Positions 16,384 to 24,489 of a DNA stretch of 64,000 nucleotides are shown here, piece by piece. The stretch lies in IMG/VR virus record IMGVR_UViG_3300037504_000618, positions 1 through 64,000 of that record. One strand, written 5' to 3'. Made by a program: the position numbers and the translations under genes. Under the pieces are notes generated by a model. That model had not been told where the DNA came from, searched no databases, and worked only from the letters and a program-made list of their open reading frames with translations. This DNA comes from a virus. Every line of letters starts with the position of its first letter. The stretch's first letter is position 1.

Positions 16384-18414
16384 TCATCGTTCCTTCTCCC
16401 AAGGTCTGGCCCAGTCGGCGGGCCAGTTGCGCACTTGCCAGCTCCGCACCTGCGTAAGCGGAAAGGGGAGCGAGCACCAGATCTCTTCCCTTCCGCTCAT
16501 AGGATTGAGGAGCGGGGCGGGCTTATTATCGTTTAATTCGCGTCGCCAGCGGCCTTCATTGACGATGAGATCCATGAGCTGTATCAGGCCGGCATCACGG
16601 CCCAGCTCGTTGAAGTGCTCCGCGAGATAATCCGTCAGGGCGCTAAAGTTGCGTTTCCAGGCGGGTGACTCGTTGCCAATGGTGCGTTGATAAGGCAGCC
16701 AGCCCAGCGGAGCCCAGACCGCGTGACGGGCAAACTTGCTCTTCCACAAGATCGGCATCCAGTTATAGAACTCGGTGCGTGTGAAGAGATCGACGTGGAT
16801 GTCGTATTGACTACTGGGGAGTTGGGGTAGCGCAGATTCGGCGAAGGAGAACAGCTCGCAGCGTGTGAGCAAGGTTCCGCCCTGACTGACCAGCAGGCCC
16901 ATTGCGGGCGCCCGGGGTTCATCGCTTTGAATGACAGGCTCACGGGCGAAGACGCAAGGCGTGCCCCATTCCTCGATATAGTGGCGGCACTTCTCGCACG
17001 TGTGCGCCTGGAAGTGCTGGCGCGTCTCGGCGTCCATTTGATAGAGCTGGAACTTGTAGAACGCGGCCAACTTCTCGCGTATTCGATGTAATCTCGTTGT
17101 TTTGTGGGACTCATTATCACTATTATGATATGGATGGGCCTTGCAGGCTGCGTCATAAAGCTTGAGATAGTCCGGGATATTATCGACATAGTAGAATCCA
17201 TTTCTACGAATTCTTTTTATGTCGATACCAAGCCGGAGAGCCTGTGACCGCATCTGATAATCCGCGTGCGGCATTACAGGATCCTGCGATCCAATATAAT
17301 TCCGGCAGATGGGAATGGCGATCCGTTCTGGGAGTGATATGTGAGGACGCGGGCAGTGGGAGCTTACCAATGGATGGCGCTCGCGTTCGACGTTGCTGAA
17401 AATGCAATCGTGACACGTAAGCCCTTCGGCTTCCACGTAGTGATTCCACGATGGAACACGTCCCTTGGCTTTCAGTGCTTTAACGACCTCTGTTACACTA
17501 TCATAACGAATGATATCCTTAACATGAGCATATAAGCAGGAGATCTGGAGTAATGGCTCCACGTCCGGCTCGCGTGAGCTGGCGTGCCAGAGTTTTAGCG
17601 CCCACTGGATCCAGCGCAAGCTATTGCGCTCGCGTGGCGTGTACTCCTGCGCGGGGTTGATGGCCCAGCGGTTCACATCCGTGAAGCGGGCCACGGCTTT
17701 GGTCAACGCCTCGATGTCGCGTGTCGTGGCCCCGTCCACGTCCACCTTGCGGATCACGGCCTCCGTCATGCCCTTCTGGAGTTTCTCGGGCACGGAGGCC
17801 AGTGCACGCGCGTGGGCCAGACCCAATACGCGCGTATTCAGCGCCTCGTGGGCCTGCTCATTGAGCTGAAGCAAGCTCAGACGCTGCGCGATGTAACCCT
17901 GGGATTTATTGACGTACTGCGCCAGCTCGCGTTGGGACCAGCCATAAGCGTCAATGAGGCCCTGATAGCCGTGGGCCTCTTCCAGGGGGTTGAGGTTGGC
18001 ACGGTCCAAGTTCTCGACGATGGCGAGGACGTGCAGATCCTCCATGGCCATCCCGCGCTTGATGATCGCGGGGACCATGACCTGCGCATCTTTGAGCGTG
18101 GCGATCTCCTGGGCGTTGAGGCCCTGCAGGCCCACGTGGGCCAGGCGACGCACGTATTGCTCCGGGCCATGATTGTCGTAGCGCTCGCCCAGGGCCAGGC
18201 CCAGCAGGGCGCGGGTGCGACGCTCCCCGGCGACCAGCTCGTAGACGGTATAGCCGTCCGCGTCCGGCTCGTCAAAGACGGTCACGGGGTTGATGAGTCC
18301 GTGGTCGTCAATGGACTGCGCCAGCTCCCAGAGCGCGTCCTCGTCGAACGCGCGTCGGGGTTGCCAACGCGAGGGCTTGATCAGCCAAGCGGGGACTTGT
18401 TCGATCTCTGTCAT
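16384..18414 (-). CDS. Giant ParB-like protein with Cys-cluster C-terminal extension
   Basis: 676 residues, more than twice a normal ParB. Residues about 1-125 are the ParB/Spo0J N-terminal domain (PRRAFDEDALWELAQSI, LVAGERRTRALLGLAL), where ParB proteins bind and hydrolyse CTP. Then IVENLDRANLNPLEEAHGYQ and a HTH (WSQRELAQYVNKSQGYIAQR). The ~400-residue extension holds two Cys/His clusters (CHDCIFSN...SSHC; CEKCRHYIEEWGTPC), probable zinc sites, and has no recognised domain. Together with the ParMR-like genes it may act in segregation or in transcription silencing. The leader carries three tandem hairpins. Confidence 0.75.
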   Translation of the reverse strand: MTEIEQVPAWLIKPSRWQPRRAFDEDALWELAQSIDDHGLINPVTVFDEPDADGYTVYELVAGERRTRALLGLALGERYDNHGPEQYVRRLAHVGLQGLNAQEIATLKDAQVMVPAIIKRGMAMEDLHVLAIVENLDRANLNPLEEAHGYQGLIDAYGWSQRELAQYVNKSQGYIAQRLSLLQLNEQAHEALNTRVLGLAHARALASVPEKLQKGMTEAVIRKVDVDGATTRDIEALTKAVARFTDVNRWAINPAQEYTPRERNSLRWIQWALKLWHASSREPDVEPLLQISCLYAHVKDIIRYDSVTEVVKALKAKGRVPSWNHYVEAEGLTCHDCIFSNVERERHPLVSSHCPRPHISLPERIAIPICRNYIGSQDPVMPHADYQMRSQALRLGIDIKRIRRNGFYYVDNIPDYLKLYDAACKAHPYHNSDNESHKTTRLHRIREKLAAFYKFQLYQMDAETRQHFQAHTCEKCRHYIEEWGTPCVFAREPVIQSDEPRAPAMGLLVSQGGTLLTRCELFSFAESALPQLPSSQYDIHVDLFTRTEFYNWMPILWKSKFARHAVWAPLGWLPYQRTIGNESPAWKRNFSALTDYLAEHFNELGRDAGLIQLMDLIVNEGRWRRELNDNKPAPLLNPMSGREEIWCSLPFPLTQVRSWQVRNWPADWARPWEKER

Positions 18415-18458
18415 AATGCTCCTAATTCCTTTCTGATGATGAGTGAAGCCCCCTCTTG

Positions 18459-18560
18459 CCCGGCGGATGGTGGGCCGCCGGGCTTTGTAAGGAGGGTCCC
18501 CGGTATCACGTAAGCCGGGGAGCTAGAGGGCGTATGATAAGGCCATACGCCCTCTAGCTC
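18459..18560 (-). promoter_or_regulatory. Three tandem hairpins in the ParB-like gene leader
   Basis: Reading the minus strand: a 17-bp perfect stem (18520-18560, arms GAGCTAGAGGGCGTATG), a CCCCGG/CCGGGG stem (18499-18520) and a 9-bp GCCCGGCGG stem (18459-18484), then the AGAAAGGAATTAGGAG region and the ATG. None is followed by a U-run. They could regulate translation, protect the message, or form DNA sites for ParB. Confidence 0.7.
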
Positions 18561-18586
18561 CCATTCCTGCGTGAGCTGCGGGATCG

Positions 18587-18718
18587 TCACTTGGCGACGA
18601 CTCCGTAGCGCGTCTGCGGCGTGATGCGACCGGTTTGCACGTCGTACCATGCGCGCAGGTGGCCCAGGAGATCGCCGGTGATTAAGCTGTCCAATATGAC
18701 TCTGAGTAATTCTAACAT
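18587..18718 (-). CDS. Small protein (43 residues)
   Basis: ATG behind GGGAGGGGC; product begins MLELLRVILDSLITGDLLGH and ends GVVAK. Amphipathic helix followed by a polar tail. Overlaps the end of the preceding gene by 7 bp, which supports real coupling. Function unknown. Confidence 0.5.
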   Translation of the reverse strand: MLELLRVILDSLITGDLLGHLRAWYDVQTGRITPQTRYGVVAK

Positions 18719-18951
18719 TGTGCCCCTCCCAGATATTTATTGATAGCGCTTTGCCTAAGATCGTAGAAATCTAAGGCCCATTCGCGCCTGATTGGATTCA
18801 TCCGACGCTGAATTTCAGCATAAACGCAAGGGTCAATAAAACCACCTTCGTATAAGTTCTGTAGTAATTCGGCGTCACTCATTTTTCTGACGCGCGCTTC
18901 CTCGCCCGGAGGCGCTGTTATCGGACCGATTGGTGTTTGCAGGGTCAACAT
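18712..18951 (-). CDS. Hypothetical protein
   Basis: 79 residues; the central part is a SHOCT-like short helical pattern (KMSDAELLQNLYEGGFIDP). Start overlaps the end of the upstream gene. No firm function. Confidence 0.6.
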   Translation of the reverse strand: MLTLQTPIGPITAPPGEEARVRKMSDAELLQNLYEGGFIDPCVYAEIQRRMNPIRREWALDFYDLRQSAINKYLGGAQC

Positions 18952-19226
18952 GATTCTTCCTCCAATACTTGGCGTGCTGCATCGAGAAGGACACGCAATA
19001 CGCGGACGTTGACTAGGGCCAGCATCCCCGGATATTGCTCATAGTCCGGCGGGGTCAGGTGGACCGGAATATCCTTTTCGACGATGCGCGCGGCGCAATG
19101 CTCAAAGTGCGCCAAGTGCTCCGGCGTCAACTCGAACGGGTTTTGGTCAACGTACTGGCGTCGCTGTCGGCGGGATGCCACCCCCGTTTTCTGTCCGATG
19201 AGACGATATGACGATGATCCTTTCAT
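18945..19226 (-). CDS. Hypothetical protein
   Basis: 93 residues; basic N-terminus (GVASRRQRRQYVDQN) and a helical C-terminus (VNVRVLRVLLDAARQVLEEE). Four-base overlap with the gene upstream. No family recognised. Confidence 0.6.
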   Translation of the reverse strand: MKGSSSYRLIGQKTGVASRRQRRQYVDQNPFELTPEHLAHFEHCAARIVEKDIPVHLTPPDYEQYPGMLALVNVRVLRVLLDAARQVLEEESC

Positions 19227-19441
19227 CGTGTTTGCCTCCTTAGCCCCTTGAGGAAGCGGGCTTTTAAGCTTTTGCGGGTCATTTGATTGTAGGCGCTGAG
19301 GACGTTCAGCGCTCTAATGAGCTGCGCTTGGAGCGCGATGACGTAGGCCAAGATGCCCAGGGCTTCCTCGCGGGTGAGGCTGTCGCGCTCACCGTCGAGG
19401 AGCGCGTCAAAGAGGGCGTCGATTTCGTTTTTGGCTAGCAT
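19223..19441 (-). CDS. Hypothetical helical protein
   Basis: 72 residues from the ATG in TGATG, overlapping the recombinase stop. All-helical with a basic C-terminus (KSLKARFLKGLRRQTR). Given its position right after a recombinase it might be an accessory factor (inference). Confidence 0.6.
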   Translation of the reverse strand: MLAKNEIDALFDALLDGERDSLTREEALGILAYVIALQAQLIRALNVLSAYNQMTRKSLKARFLKGLRRQTR

Positions 19442-20472
19442 CAGTCGCTCCAATTGGTCTTTTCGACGGCGGCTTGTAAGTCCGCCTCGCTGGGCATCGT
19501 ATACAAGCGTGTGGTGTCCAGATTCTCATGGCCCATCAGTGCGGCCACGCGCTCCAGGCCCACGCCCGCGTCCACGAGATTCTTGCCGAAGCAATGGCGC
19601 AGGGTGTGCGGATGGATGTCCTCCATCCCGCCGCGATCCGCCAGAACGTAGATGCGCCCGGCGCAGGCGCGCTTGCTTAAGCGCCCGCCCTTCTGCGAGA
19701 TGAAGAGGGCCGTCTCGTCGTCCGCTGCGACGTGACCGCGCACTTCAAGCCACGCGCTGAGGGCTTTGCGCGTGTCCTTGTTCAGGGGGACGGTGCGCGT
19801 TTTGTTGCCCTTGCCCTGCCGCACGATTAGCTTGCCGCTGCGGGGGTTGATCTCGATGTCTCCCACGTCCAAGGCTGCGGCTTCGCTGATGCGCAAGCCC
19901 GCGCCGAAAAGGACGTAGAAGATGGCCTTATCCCGCTTGGGCCAGAGGTTGCTAGGCGCGGCCTCATCCCCGGCAGCACGCAGCTCGCCAAGCTGGACGT
20001 TCTCATCAATAGCGCGCAGGAGCTTGTATTGCTCCGGGCGCTCAAGCCACTTGAGGGGCTTGTCCTGGATCTTGAGGCCGCCGATGCCGTCCGTGGGGTC
20101 GTGCTGGGCATGGCCCGTGGTCTGTGCCCAGGCGGCGAAGGCGGAGAACCCGCTCAAGTAGTTGTTGACGCTGGCAGCGGCAAGGCGTTTCGCCAGATCG
20201 TCGCGCCACATCCGCACATCGAAGGACGTGACGTTGACCGGCTGAAAGCCTTTCCCATTATTCAGTTCAAACCATTCCACGAAATTGCTTGCTCCTATGA
20301 CGTAAGCCCGAACCGTCGCTGAGGAGATATCTCTTCCTCGCAAATGCGCCTCGAACTCCGCCATGTAGTCGACCGTCTCGGCGACCGGCAGGTCGAGGAT
20401 CGAGGGCGCTTTTTCCTCGATTGACAATTCGCACGTTTGTTCTATAATCTCTGTTGAGTGTCTCTTTCCCAT
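19441..20472 (-). CDS. Tyrosine recombinase (XerC/D-like)
   Basis: 343 residues from the ATG behind AAAAAGGAG. N-terminal SAM-like core-binding domain (about 30-125) and C-terminal catalytic domain with the full set: Arg in GAGLRISEAAAL, Lys in GKGNKTRTVPL, His-x2-Arg in HTLRH, His in GHENLDTT and Tyr in TRLYT. It cuts and rejoins DNA through the Tyr. It is one of three such enzymes in the window; roles could be dimer resolution of the plasmid form, or a second integration system. Gene order: short hypothetical gene and another recombinase upstream. Confidence 0.9.
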   Translation of the reverse strand: MGKRHSTEIIEQTCELSIEEKAPSILDLPVAETVDYMAEFEAHLRGRDISSATVRAYVIGASNFVEWFELNNGKGFQPVNVTSFDVRMWRDDLAKRLAAASVNNYLSGFSAFAAWAQTTGHAQHDPTDGIGGLKIQDKPLKWLERPEQYKLLRAIDENVQLGELRAAGDEAAPSNLWPKRDKAIFYVLFGAGLRISEAAALDVGDIEINPRSGKLIVRQGKGNKTRTVPLNKDTRKALSAWLEVRGHVAADDETALFISQKGGRLSKRACAGRIYVLADRGGMEDIHPHTLRHCFGKNLVDAGVGLERVAALMGHENLDTTRLYTMPSEADLQAAVEKTNWSD

Positions 20473-20492
20473 CGGATACTCCTTTTTCCGTG

Positions 20493-20517
20493 ATGGCCCT
20501 GCCCCAAGCAGGGCCAT
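20493..20517 (-). promoter_or_regulatory. Hairpin before the recombinase ribosome site
   Basis: ATGGCCCTGC / GCAGGGCCAT 10-bp stem between the 20521 stop and the recombinase start. On the plus strand it is followed by TTTTTT and could terminate transcripts coming from the opposite strand. Confidence 0.6.
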
Positions 20518-20520
20518 TTT

Positions 20521-20832
20521 TTATAGGCTGGGTTTCTGTTGATTAAGCCAGCGTATAATAATGGATGAGTTCGCGTCCACATCTTGACGATAGCGTGCTT
20601 GCGCCGCTACGTTCAATGCTAGCTTATCAAGGTTGCCCATAGCGTGGATCGCCAATGAAACCATGTCCATGGCCCAGGTATTTATGCTTGCCATTTTCTC
20701 AACGTGAGCCACATGACCAGGTTCATATTCCACGGCGGCCACAAATGACATATCGTTATCGGCGCAGCGTTGCGCTAGTTCTCTCAATTTCGGTGCGACT
20801 TCGTTATCGTAAAAGTCCTCTTTTGTTTGCAT
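20521..20832 (-). CDS. Hypothetical phage protein
   Basis: 103 residues, helical (MQTKEDFYDNEVAPKLRELA, then a central EYEPGHVAHVEKMA). Ribosome site AGAGAGGAG. Resembles small conserved phage proteins of unknown role. Confidence 0.7.
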   Translation of the reverse strand: MQTKEDFYDNEVAPKLRELAQRCADNDMSFVAAVEYEPGHVAHVEKMASINTWAMDMVSLAIHAMGNLDKLALNVAAQARYRQDVDANSSIIIRWLNQQKPSL

Positions 20833-20844
20833 GTTCTCCTCTCT

Positions 20845-21843
20845 TTAAGCGGTGCTTCCCTTCCGATAATGCACCTTATCGGAATGGCCGTTATTTTTCT
20901 CCAAGGCGGCCCGCACGGGACCGCCCAAATGCTTCGCGGGATTGTTGCGTTCTAGATCGCGCACGCGGGCGTAGATCTCGGTGGTCTGGATGCTGGCGTG
21001 GCCTAGCATCTCCTTGATGTAGCGCATCTCTTCATGGTCCATAGCGTGGGTGGCGAAGGAGTGGCGCAGGCTGTGGCATGAGACCCCCGGCCGCTTGAGC
21101 CCCGCGAGCTCTAGGTAGTGGTCAACCGTGAGGCGCACTGCCCGCAGGCTGAGACGCTGCGGTAGGCCCTCACGATTGTGATGCATATTCACGAAGACGG
21201 CCTTTGTTTCCGGCCCCATGAGCATACGATACTTGAGCCACAGCTTCATGATGCTGTGGAGCTCCTCATTCATGGGGACCGCGCGCATCTTGCGACCTTT
21301 GCCCACGATGGTAAGCCGCTTGTTCTCCAGGTCCACGTCGCCAACGTTCATACCTGCGACCTCCATCGTGCGCAGCCCGCCCAGGTACATGCAGGCCAGC
21401 ATGGCGAGGTCACGGACGCCTTTGGGTGTGTGGGGATTGGGCAGCTCGAAGAGGCGGGTGATGTCGCGCTCCGACAAGTACTTGATCTTAGCGGCGCGAT
21501 CTTTCTTGTCCTCTGGGGCTTCGAGATCGTGGGCGGGGTTGCGGTCGAGGAGATCGCGGGCGGTGAGCATGTCGTAGTAGGTGCGCAGGCTGGCGATCTT
21601 GCGGGCGACGGTACTGGCGGCGTATTCCTCCACCAGCCAGGCGCGATAGTCGGCCAGGTCCTCGGCATCCACGGCGAGGAAGGGGACGCCCTCCTCGTCG
21701 AGCCAGGTGAGATGCTGCGCGACGTCCGTGCTGTAGTTGCGCAGGGTGATCGGCGCGGGGTTGCCGCGCGCGACGTGGCCCTTGCACCACTGGCGGAATT
21801 CCCCCAGGAGTTTTCCGGAGGTGATGAGTTCAGCCGCTTGCAT
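20845..21843 (-). CDS. Tyrosine recombinase (XerC/D-like)
   Basis: 332 residues. N-terminal core-binding domain (ITLRNYSTDVAQHLTWLDEE...), catalytic domain with Arg in YLGGLRTMEVAGM, Lys in VGKGRKMRAVPM, HSLRHSFATH, GHASIQTTEIYARV. Closest in layout to Xer/phage integrases. Overlaps the upstream gene by 14 bp. With the 19441 and 25714 enzymes it makes three tyrosine recombinases in 8 kb. Confidence 0.9.
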   Translation of the reverse strand: MQAAELITSGKLLGEFRQWCKGHVARGNPAPITLRNYSTDVAQHLTWLDEEGVPFLAVDAEDLADYRAWLVEEYAASTVARKIASLRTYYDMLTARDLLDRNPAHDLEAPEDKKDRAAKIKYLSERDITRLFELPNPHTPKGVRDLAMLACMYLGGLRTMEVAGMNVGDVDLENKRLTIVGKGRKMRAVPMNEELHSIMKLWLKYRMLMGPETKAVFVNMHHNREGLPQRLSLRAVRLTVDHYLELAGLKRPGVSCHSLRHSFATHAMDHEEMRYIKEMLGHASIQTTEIYARVRDLERNNPAKHLGGPVRAALEKNNGHSDKVHYRKGSTA

Positions 21844-22405
21844 GGCCGTCCTCGGCTTCCGGCATGCGCCACTGTGTGGCGAGACGACAGATCGCTTGGG
21901 AGATCATGGCCTCGTGTTCGCGGTCGATCTCGTGCTCGTGTTTGAGCCCCTTGAGATCCTCGAGACACTGCTTGAATTCCTCTTGGGGCAGCTTGGTGAG
22001 CTGCTCGATGATTCTGAGCAATTCGCGCAAGAGCATCTCGTATTCCTCGCGCTTCTTGATGTCCACGACGTGGCCCTCGAAGGCCAGCGTCAGTGCGCCT
22101 TTCGGCAGGCCGATGACGCGCTCGGCGAAGGTCCAGGCGTTTTCCCCATCCGCGCTTTGTAGCAGATAGGAGAGGGAATTTTCCTGGAGCATGTGGGCGC
22201 GTTGTTCATCGCCATCCCGCGTGAGCAGGAGAGCGAACTCGCGTTCATCCAGCAGCATGCTGTATTTGTCGTGTCCCGCTTCCTCGTGTGTGAGGTGCTG
22301 CGCACAGAGCTTCTGCGGGATCACGTGCCGCAGCGATATCTTCACGCCCATCTGCTGCACGTGGTCGTTGTTTCTGGTTTCAAAGACTACGGTTCTGGCT
22401 GTCAT
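21830..22405 (-). CDS. Hypothetical protein
   Basis: 191 residues: beta-rich N-terminal half (RTVVFETRNNDHVQQMGVKI...), helical, Glu/Leu-rich C-terminal half (EYEMLLRELLRIIEQLTKLP). Translationally linked to the recombinase that follows. No family recognised. Confidence 0.65.
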   Translation of the reverse strand: MTARTVVFETRNNDHVQQMGVKISLRHVIPQKLCAQHLTHEEAGHDKYSMLLDEREFALLLTRDGDEQRAHMLQENSLSYLLQSADGENAWTFAERVIGLPKGALTLAFEGHVVDIKKREEYEMLLRELLRIIEQLTKLPQEEFKQCLEDLKGLKHEHEIDREHEAMISQAICRLATQWRMPEAEDGHASG

Positions 22406-22406
22406 C

Positions 22407-22676
22407 TTACTCCTTTCTGTTGTGATACCGCCGCTCGGCTTGTTTCTGGGCCAGTAGCTCGCCCAGGAGTTCCTGCGCGCGGTCGGCTTGATCTACGATC
22501 CGGGAGAGTTCTGCTTGTCCCGGATCCACAAGCGCGCTCAACTGTGGCGCGCGCCTGTGGATCTGGCGCAAGCGGATGGCTAAGAAGCCGGTGGCCTTGA
22601 GGACGTCGGCCAGGGCCATGCTGGCCGACTCCAAGCGCTTGAGTTCCTCGGATTGGGCCTTGGTGGGTCTAGCCAC
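22407..22676 (-). CDS. Hypothetical coiled-coil protein
   Basis: 89 residues from a GTG behind GAGGAG, overlapping the preceding stop by 8 bp. Long helix with heptad-like spacing (SEELKRLESASMALADVLKA). The longer frame further upstream only mirrors the neighbouring gene. Confidence 0.6.
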   Translation of the reverse strand: MARPTKAQSEELKRLESASMALADVLKATGFLAIRLRQIHRRAPQLSALVDPGQAELSRIVDQADRAQELLGELLAQKQAERRYHNRKE

Positions 22677-23034
22677 GGGCCAGCTCCTCGAGGTCATGCA
22701 CGTCCTCCGTGAGGGCGCGTTTCTCGTGAAGCGTGTCGATGACGTAGGGGATGACAGTGCCGATGCCCGCTGAGCAGGCGCAGGCACAGAGGTAGAGGAC
22801 GGCGTGCCAGATGTTGACGGTGAGGATGCCTTCCTCGACGCGCAGGAGCGCGCCCAGAGCACAGCCGATAATAATGGTCAGCGTGCCGTGGGTGTAGGCA
22901 GGCACGCGCCGGAGTCTCCCGCACGCGTTGGTGATCCCCGGGATGATGGCCCAGGGGAACCAGTGCGCGCCCCAGTTGAGTGAGGCGACGACCAAGAATA
23001 CTATGCCGTCTGCCCTGTTTAGTTCAATTCCCAT
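22669..23034 (-). CDS. Small integral membrane protein
   Basis: 121 residues with about three hydrophobic helices (IVFLVVASLNWGAHWFPWAI; LTIIIGCALGALL; AVLYLCACACSAGIGTVIPY) and a charged C-terminus. Holin-like in shape, but located in an early minus-strand operon; a role in superinfection immunity or as an antiholin is also possible. Confidence 0.6.
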   Translation of the reverse strand: MGIELNRADGIVFLVVASLNWGAHWFPWAIIPGITNACGRLRRVPAYTHGTLTIIIGCALGALLRVEEGILTVNIWHAVLYLCACACSAGIGTVIPYVIDTLHEKRALTEDVHDLEELARG

Positions 23035-23098
23035 CGTAAACCCCCATTTTTCGTTAAGTTCTCGTATAATGAATATAGAACCTTAAAACTTTGTTTGT

Positions 23099-23126
23099 GG
23101 GCGGTCGGGTCTACGTCCGACCGCCC
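23099..23126 (-). promoter_or_regulatory. Leader hairpin
   Basis: GGGCGGTCGG / CCGACCGCCC 10-bp stem about 65 nt upstream of the 23034 start. An AT-rich stretch with TATATT and ATTATA lies between and may hold a promoter. Confidence 0.5.
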
Positions 23127-23171
23127 CGGTTGATATGTCCCAAACCTAAACCAACACTTCTGCTACTTCTC

Positions 23172-23289
23172 CCGCGCCACACGGGGATAGAATCGTTGCA
23201 GGCCGTGGCCGCCTATCAAGCTTAAAGCACAGATTTTGTTTACACTCCGCGCCACACGGAGATAGAATCGTTTTAGGCCGTGGCCGCCT
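23172..23289 (-). repeat. Two 43-nt structured direct repeats, CRISPR-like spacing
   Basis: Copies at 23172-23214 and 23247-23289, identical except three positions, separated by 32 nt (period 75). On the minus strand each carries GGCC-AC-GGCC and a hairpin CTCCG/CGGAG around TGTGGCG. One difference is compensatory: U-A in one copy is C-G in the other. Both copies are also in one reading frame, giving RRPRP-K/A-TILSPCGA, but no good start codon is present. Best read as a structured RNA; a mini-CRISPR without cas genes is an alternative. Confidence 0.5.
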
Positions 23290-23515
23290 CTTCAGATATA
23301 TCCCTAAGATTATTCGCTTGGGTGCTGAGCGTGTTTGCTCGGTAGCAACTCCTTTCTGGGTTTCTAAGTGTTTCCCTCTCGGTGCCGGGCCGGGTGCCCC
23401 AACCCGACCCGACACCTTCACAAAAAGGAGGAAAACAGATGAACAGCCCCGGCGTGAGCGGGGGCGGGCGGCGGCCCACGTCACTTGATGCGGGTGGGTC
23501 GCTCCCCGCCACGGC
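23290..23515 (-). other. Gene-free leader region with long hairpin and ribosome-like site
   Basis: A hairpin at 23381-23416 (15-bp stem, fully paired only when read on the minus strand, where two mismatches become G-U) is followed by CCAGAAAGGAG, the genome's usual ribosome site, but no proper start codon lies at the right distance. This suggests a broken small gene or a non-coding transcript running into the structured repeats. Confidence 0.45.
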
Positions 23516-23576
23516 TCACGCTTCCATGTCGGCATCGGCGGCTCCTGCGGGGACGGGGGCGACTTTGTTTTGTTGA
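23439..23576 (+). CDS. Possible small protein, doubtful
   Basis: 45 codons (MNSPGVSGGGRRPTSLDAGG...) behind an excellent AAAGGAGGAAAACAG on the plus strand. It lies within a minus-strand region and overlaps the CopG-like gene, and its composition is low-complexity Ala/Gly/Ser. Only the ribosome site supports it. Confidence 0.2.
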   Translation: MNSPGVSGGGRRPTSLDAGGSLPATAHASMSASAAPAGTGATLFC

Positions 23577-23821
23577 AGCACTTCATTTAATTCTTGGGCA
23601 ATAGCTTCGGCGGTGATTTGCCGAACTGATCTCTCATCACCCGCAAGCACGCGAACGGCGCGCTCTACGGGAGGGTTGATGCGTTCGTAGTAGGCGATGC
23701 CGATGTCGATGAGGTTCCGCAGCATGCTGGAGCGGGTGCGCCCCTCTTGCTGTGCCAGATCGTCAATGGTCCGGATCTGCTGCTTATTTGATACGAACGC
23801 TATGGTGTATTCACTTGGCAT
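23516..23821 (-). CDS. CopG/ribbon-helix-helix-like regulator
   Basis: 101 residues. N-terminal strand-helix-helix pattern (YTIAFVSNKQQIRTIDDLAQ then RTRSSMLRNLIDIG) typical of ribbon-helix-helix repressors; the C-terminal part is helical then Ala-rich. Transcribed divergently from the XRE repressor, sharing the operator region. Probably the Cro-like partner in the lysogeny switch, or an early regulator at the head of the minus-strand operon (inference). Confidence 0.65.
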   Translation of the reverse strand: MPSEYTIAFVSNKQQIRTIDDLAQQEGRTRSSMLRNLIDIGIAYYERINPPVERAVRVLAGDERSVRQITAEAIAQELNEVLQQNKVAPVPAGAADADMEA

Positions 23822-23953
23822 TATTGCCTCCTGTTCTCTTTTGAGATTAATTGTCCTCTTTAGAGAACAGTATACATCAAGCGGTTTTATTTGTCAATAC
23901 CCAAAAACGCTTTGTATACAAAAAAGGACGGATTTTATGGGACAATGTAATAA
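23822..23953. promoter_or_regulatory. Divergent lysogeny-switch promoters and operators
   Basis: Minus strand: TTGACA (23892-23897), 17-bp spacer, TATACT (23869-23874). Plus strand: TTGTCA (23891-23896), 18-bp spacer, TATACA (23915-23920), so the two -35 boxes overlap. Half-sites CTGTTCTCT (23831-23839) and AGAGAACAG (23862-23870) form a perfect 9-bp inverted repeat; TGTCCTCT (23852) makes a tighter operator with the latter. Palindrome TTGTATACAA overlaps the plus -10. Confidence 0.8.
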
Positions 23954-24343
23954 ATGAGTGACACTTTGTCAACTTGGGTGAACAGTGAATTGGGAAAACG
24001 TGGTTGGTCAATCCGTGAATTGGCGCGTCGTGCTGATATATCGCCATCTTATGCATCACGGATTGCCAATGGTGAAGTGACGCCTAGCGCGGATATATGT
24101 GTGAGTATTGCTAAGGCATTAAGTATACCACCGGGGATTGTTTTCCAGAAAGCGGGTTACTTACCAAAAACTCCTGCAGGTGAAGATGACGATGAACTGC
24201 AGGAGCTTTATATGGCGGCTAAGCTACTGGATCACAAGGGCCGGCGTCAGGTTCGCGAGTACATTGAGTTTTGCTATCAGAAGCAAATAGAACGCGAGCG
24301 TACAGCCAACGACGGAAGCCTGCCGGCCACCTCCGACGCATAA
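23954..24343 (+). CDS. XRE-family repressor, CI-like
   Basis: 129 residues. HTH_3 domain at about 5-62 (RGWSIRELARRADISPSYAS then RIANGEVTPSADICVSIAKA). Short helical C-terminus (about 80-115) may dimerise; there is no S24 peptidase domain, so induction would not be by RecA self-cleavage. Transcribed away from the CopG-like gene over shared operators. Likely keeper of the lysogenic state. Lower GC than neighbours. Confidence 0.8.
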   Translation: MSDTLSTWVNSELGKRGWSIRELARRADISPSYASRIANGEVTPSADICVSIAKALSIPPGIVFQKAGYLPKTPAGEDDDELQELYMAAKLLDHKGRRQVREYIEFCYQKQIERERTANDGSLPATSDA

Positions 24344-24407
24344 GCCACCAGTATCCGGCGCTTAGACAAGGACAACGATCAATGATGTTAAAGATGAAAC
24401 GACGCAT
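24219..24407 (-). CDS. Possible small Cys/Arg-rich protein antisense to repressor end
   Basis: 62 codons from an ATG with a perfect CAAGGAGGT site; product begins MRRFIFNIIDRCPCLSAGYW. Overlaps the repressor gene convergently by 125 bp. The ribosome site is better than that of the repressor, but coding character is weak. Confidence 0.3.
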   Translation of the reverse strand: MRRFIFNIIDRCPCLSAGYWWLMRRRWPAGFRRWLYARVLFASDSKTQCTREPDAGPCDPVA

Positions 24408-24489
24408 AAACACACCTCCTTGATAGTAAGATTGAGGCATGTTATTAAGAAATATTGTCATGTGTACCCCGAAATAACAAAGGAGATCT

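Noticed and set aside
18411-18650. 79-residue minus-strand frame before the ParB-like gene
   Set aside because: It runs through three strong hairpins and has no ribosome site; the 43-residue frame at 18587-18718 is better supported.
23172-23289. A real CRISPR array
   Set aside because: Only two repeats and one spacer, the repeat is long (43 nt) with two internal stems, and no cas gene or leader is present in the window. Kept as a structured repeat.
23146-23586. A 146-residue minus-strand protein spanning the structured repeats
   Set aside because: It crosses a strong hairpin, has no start codon at the proper distance from the ribosome-like site, and its composition is not protein-like apart from the repeat.
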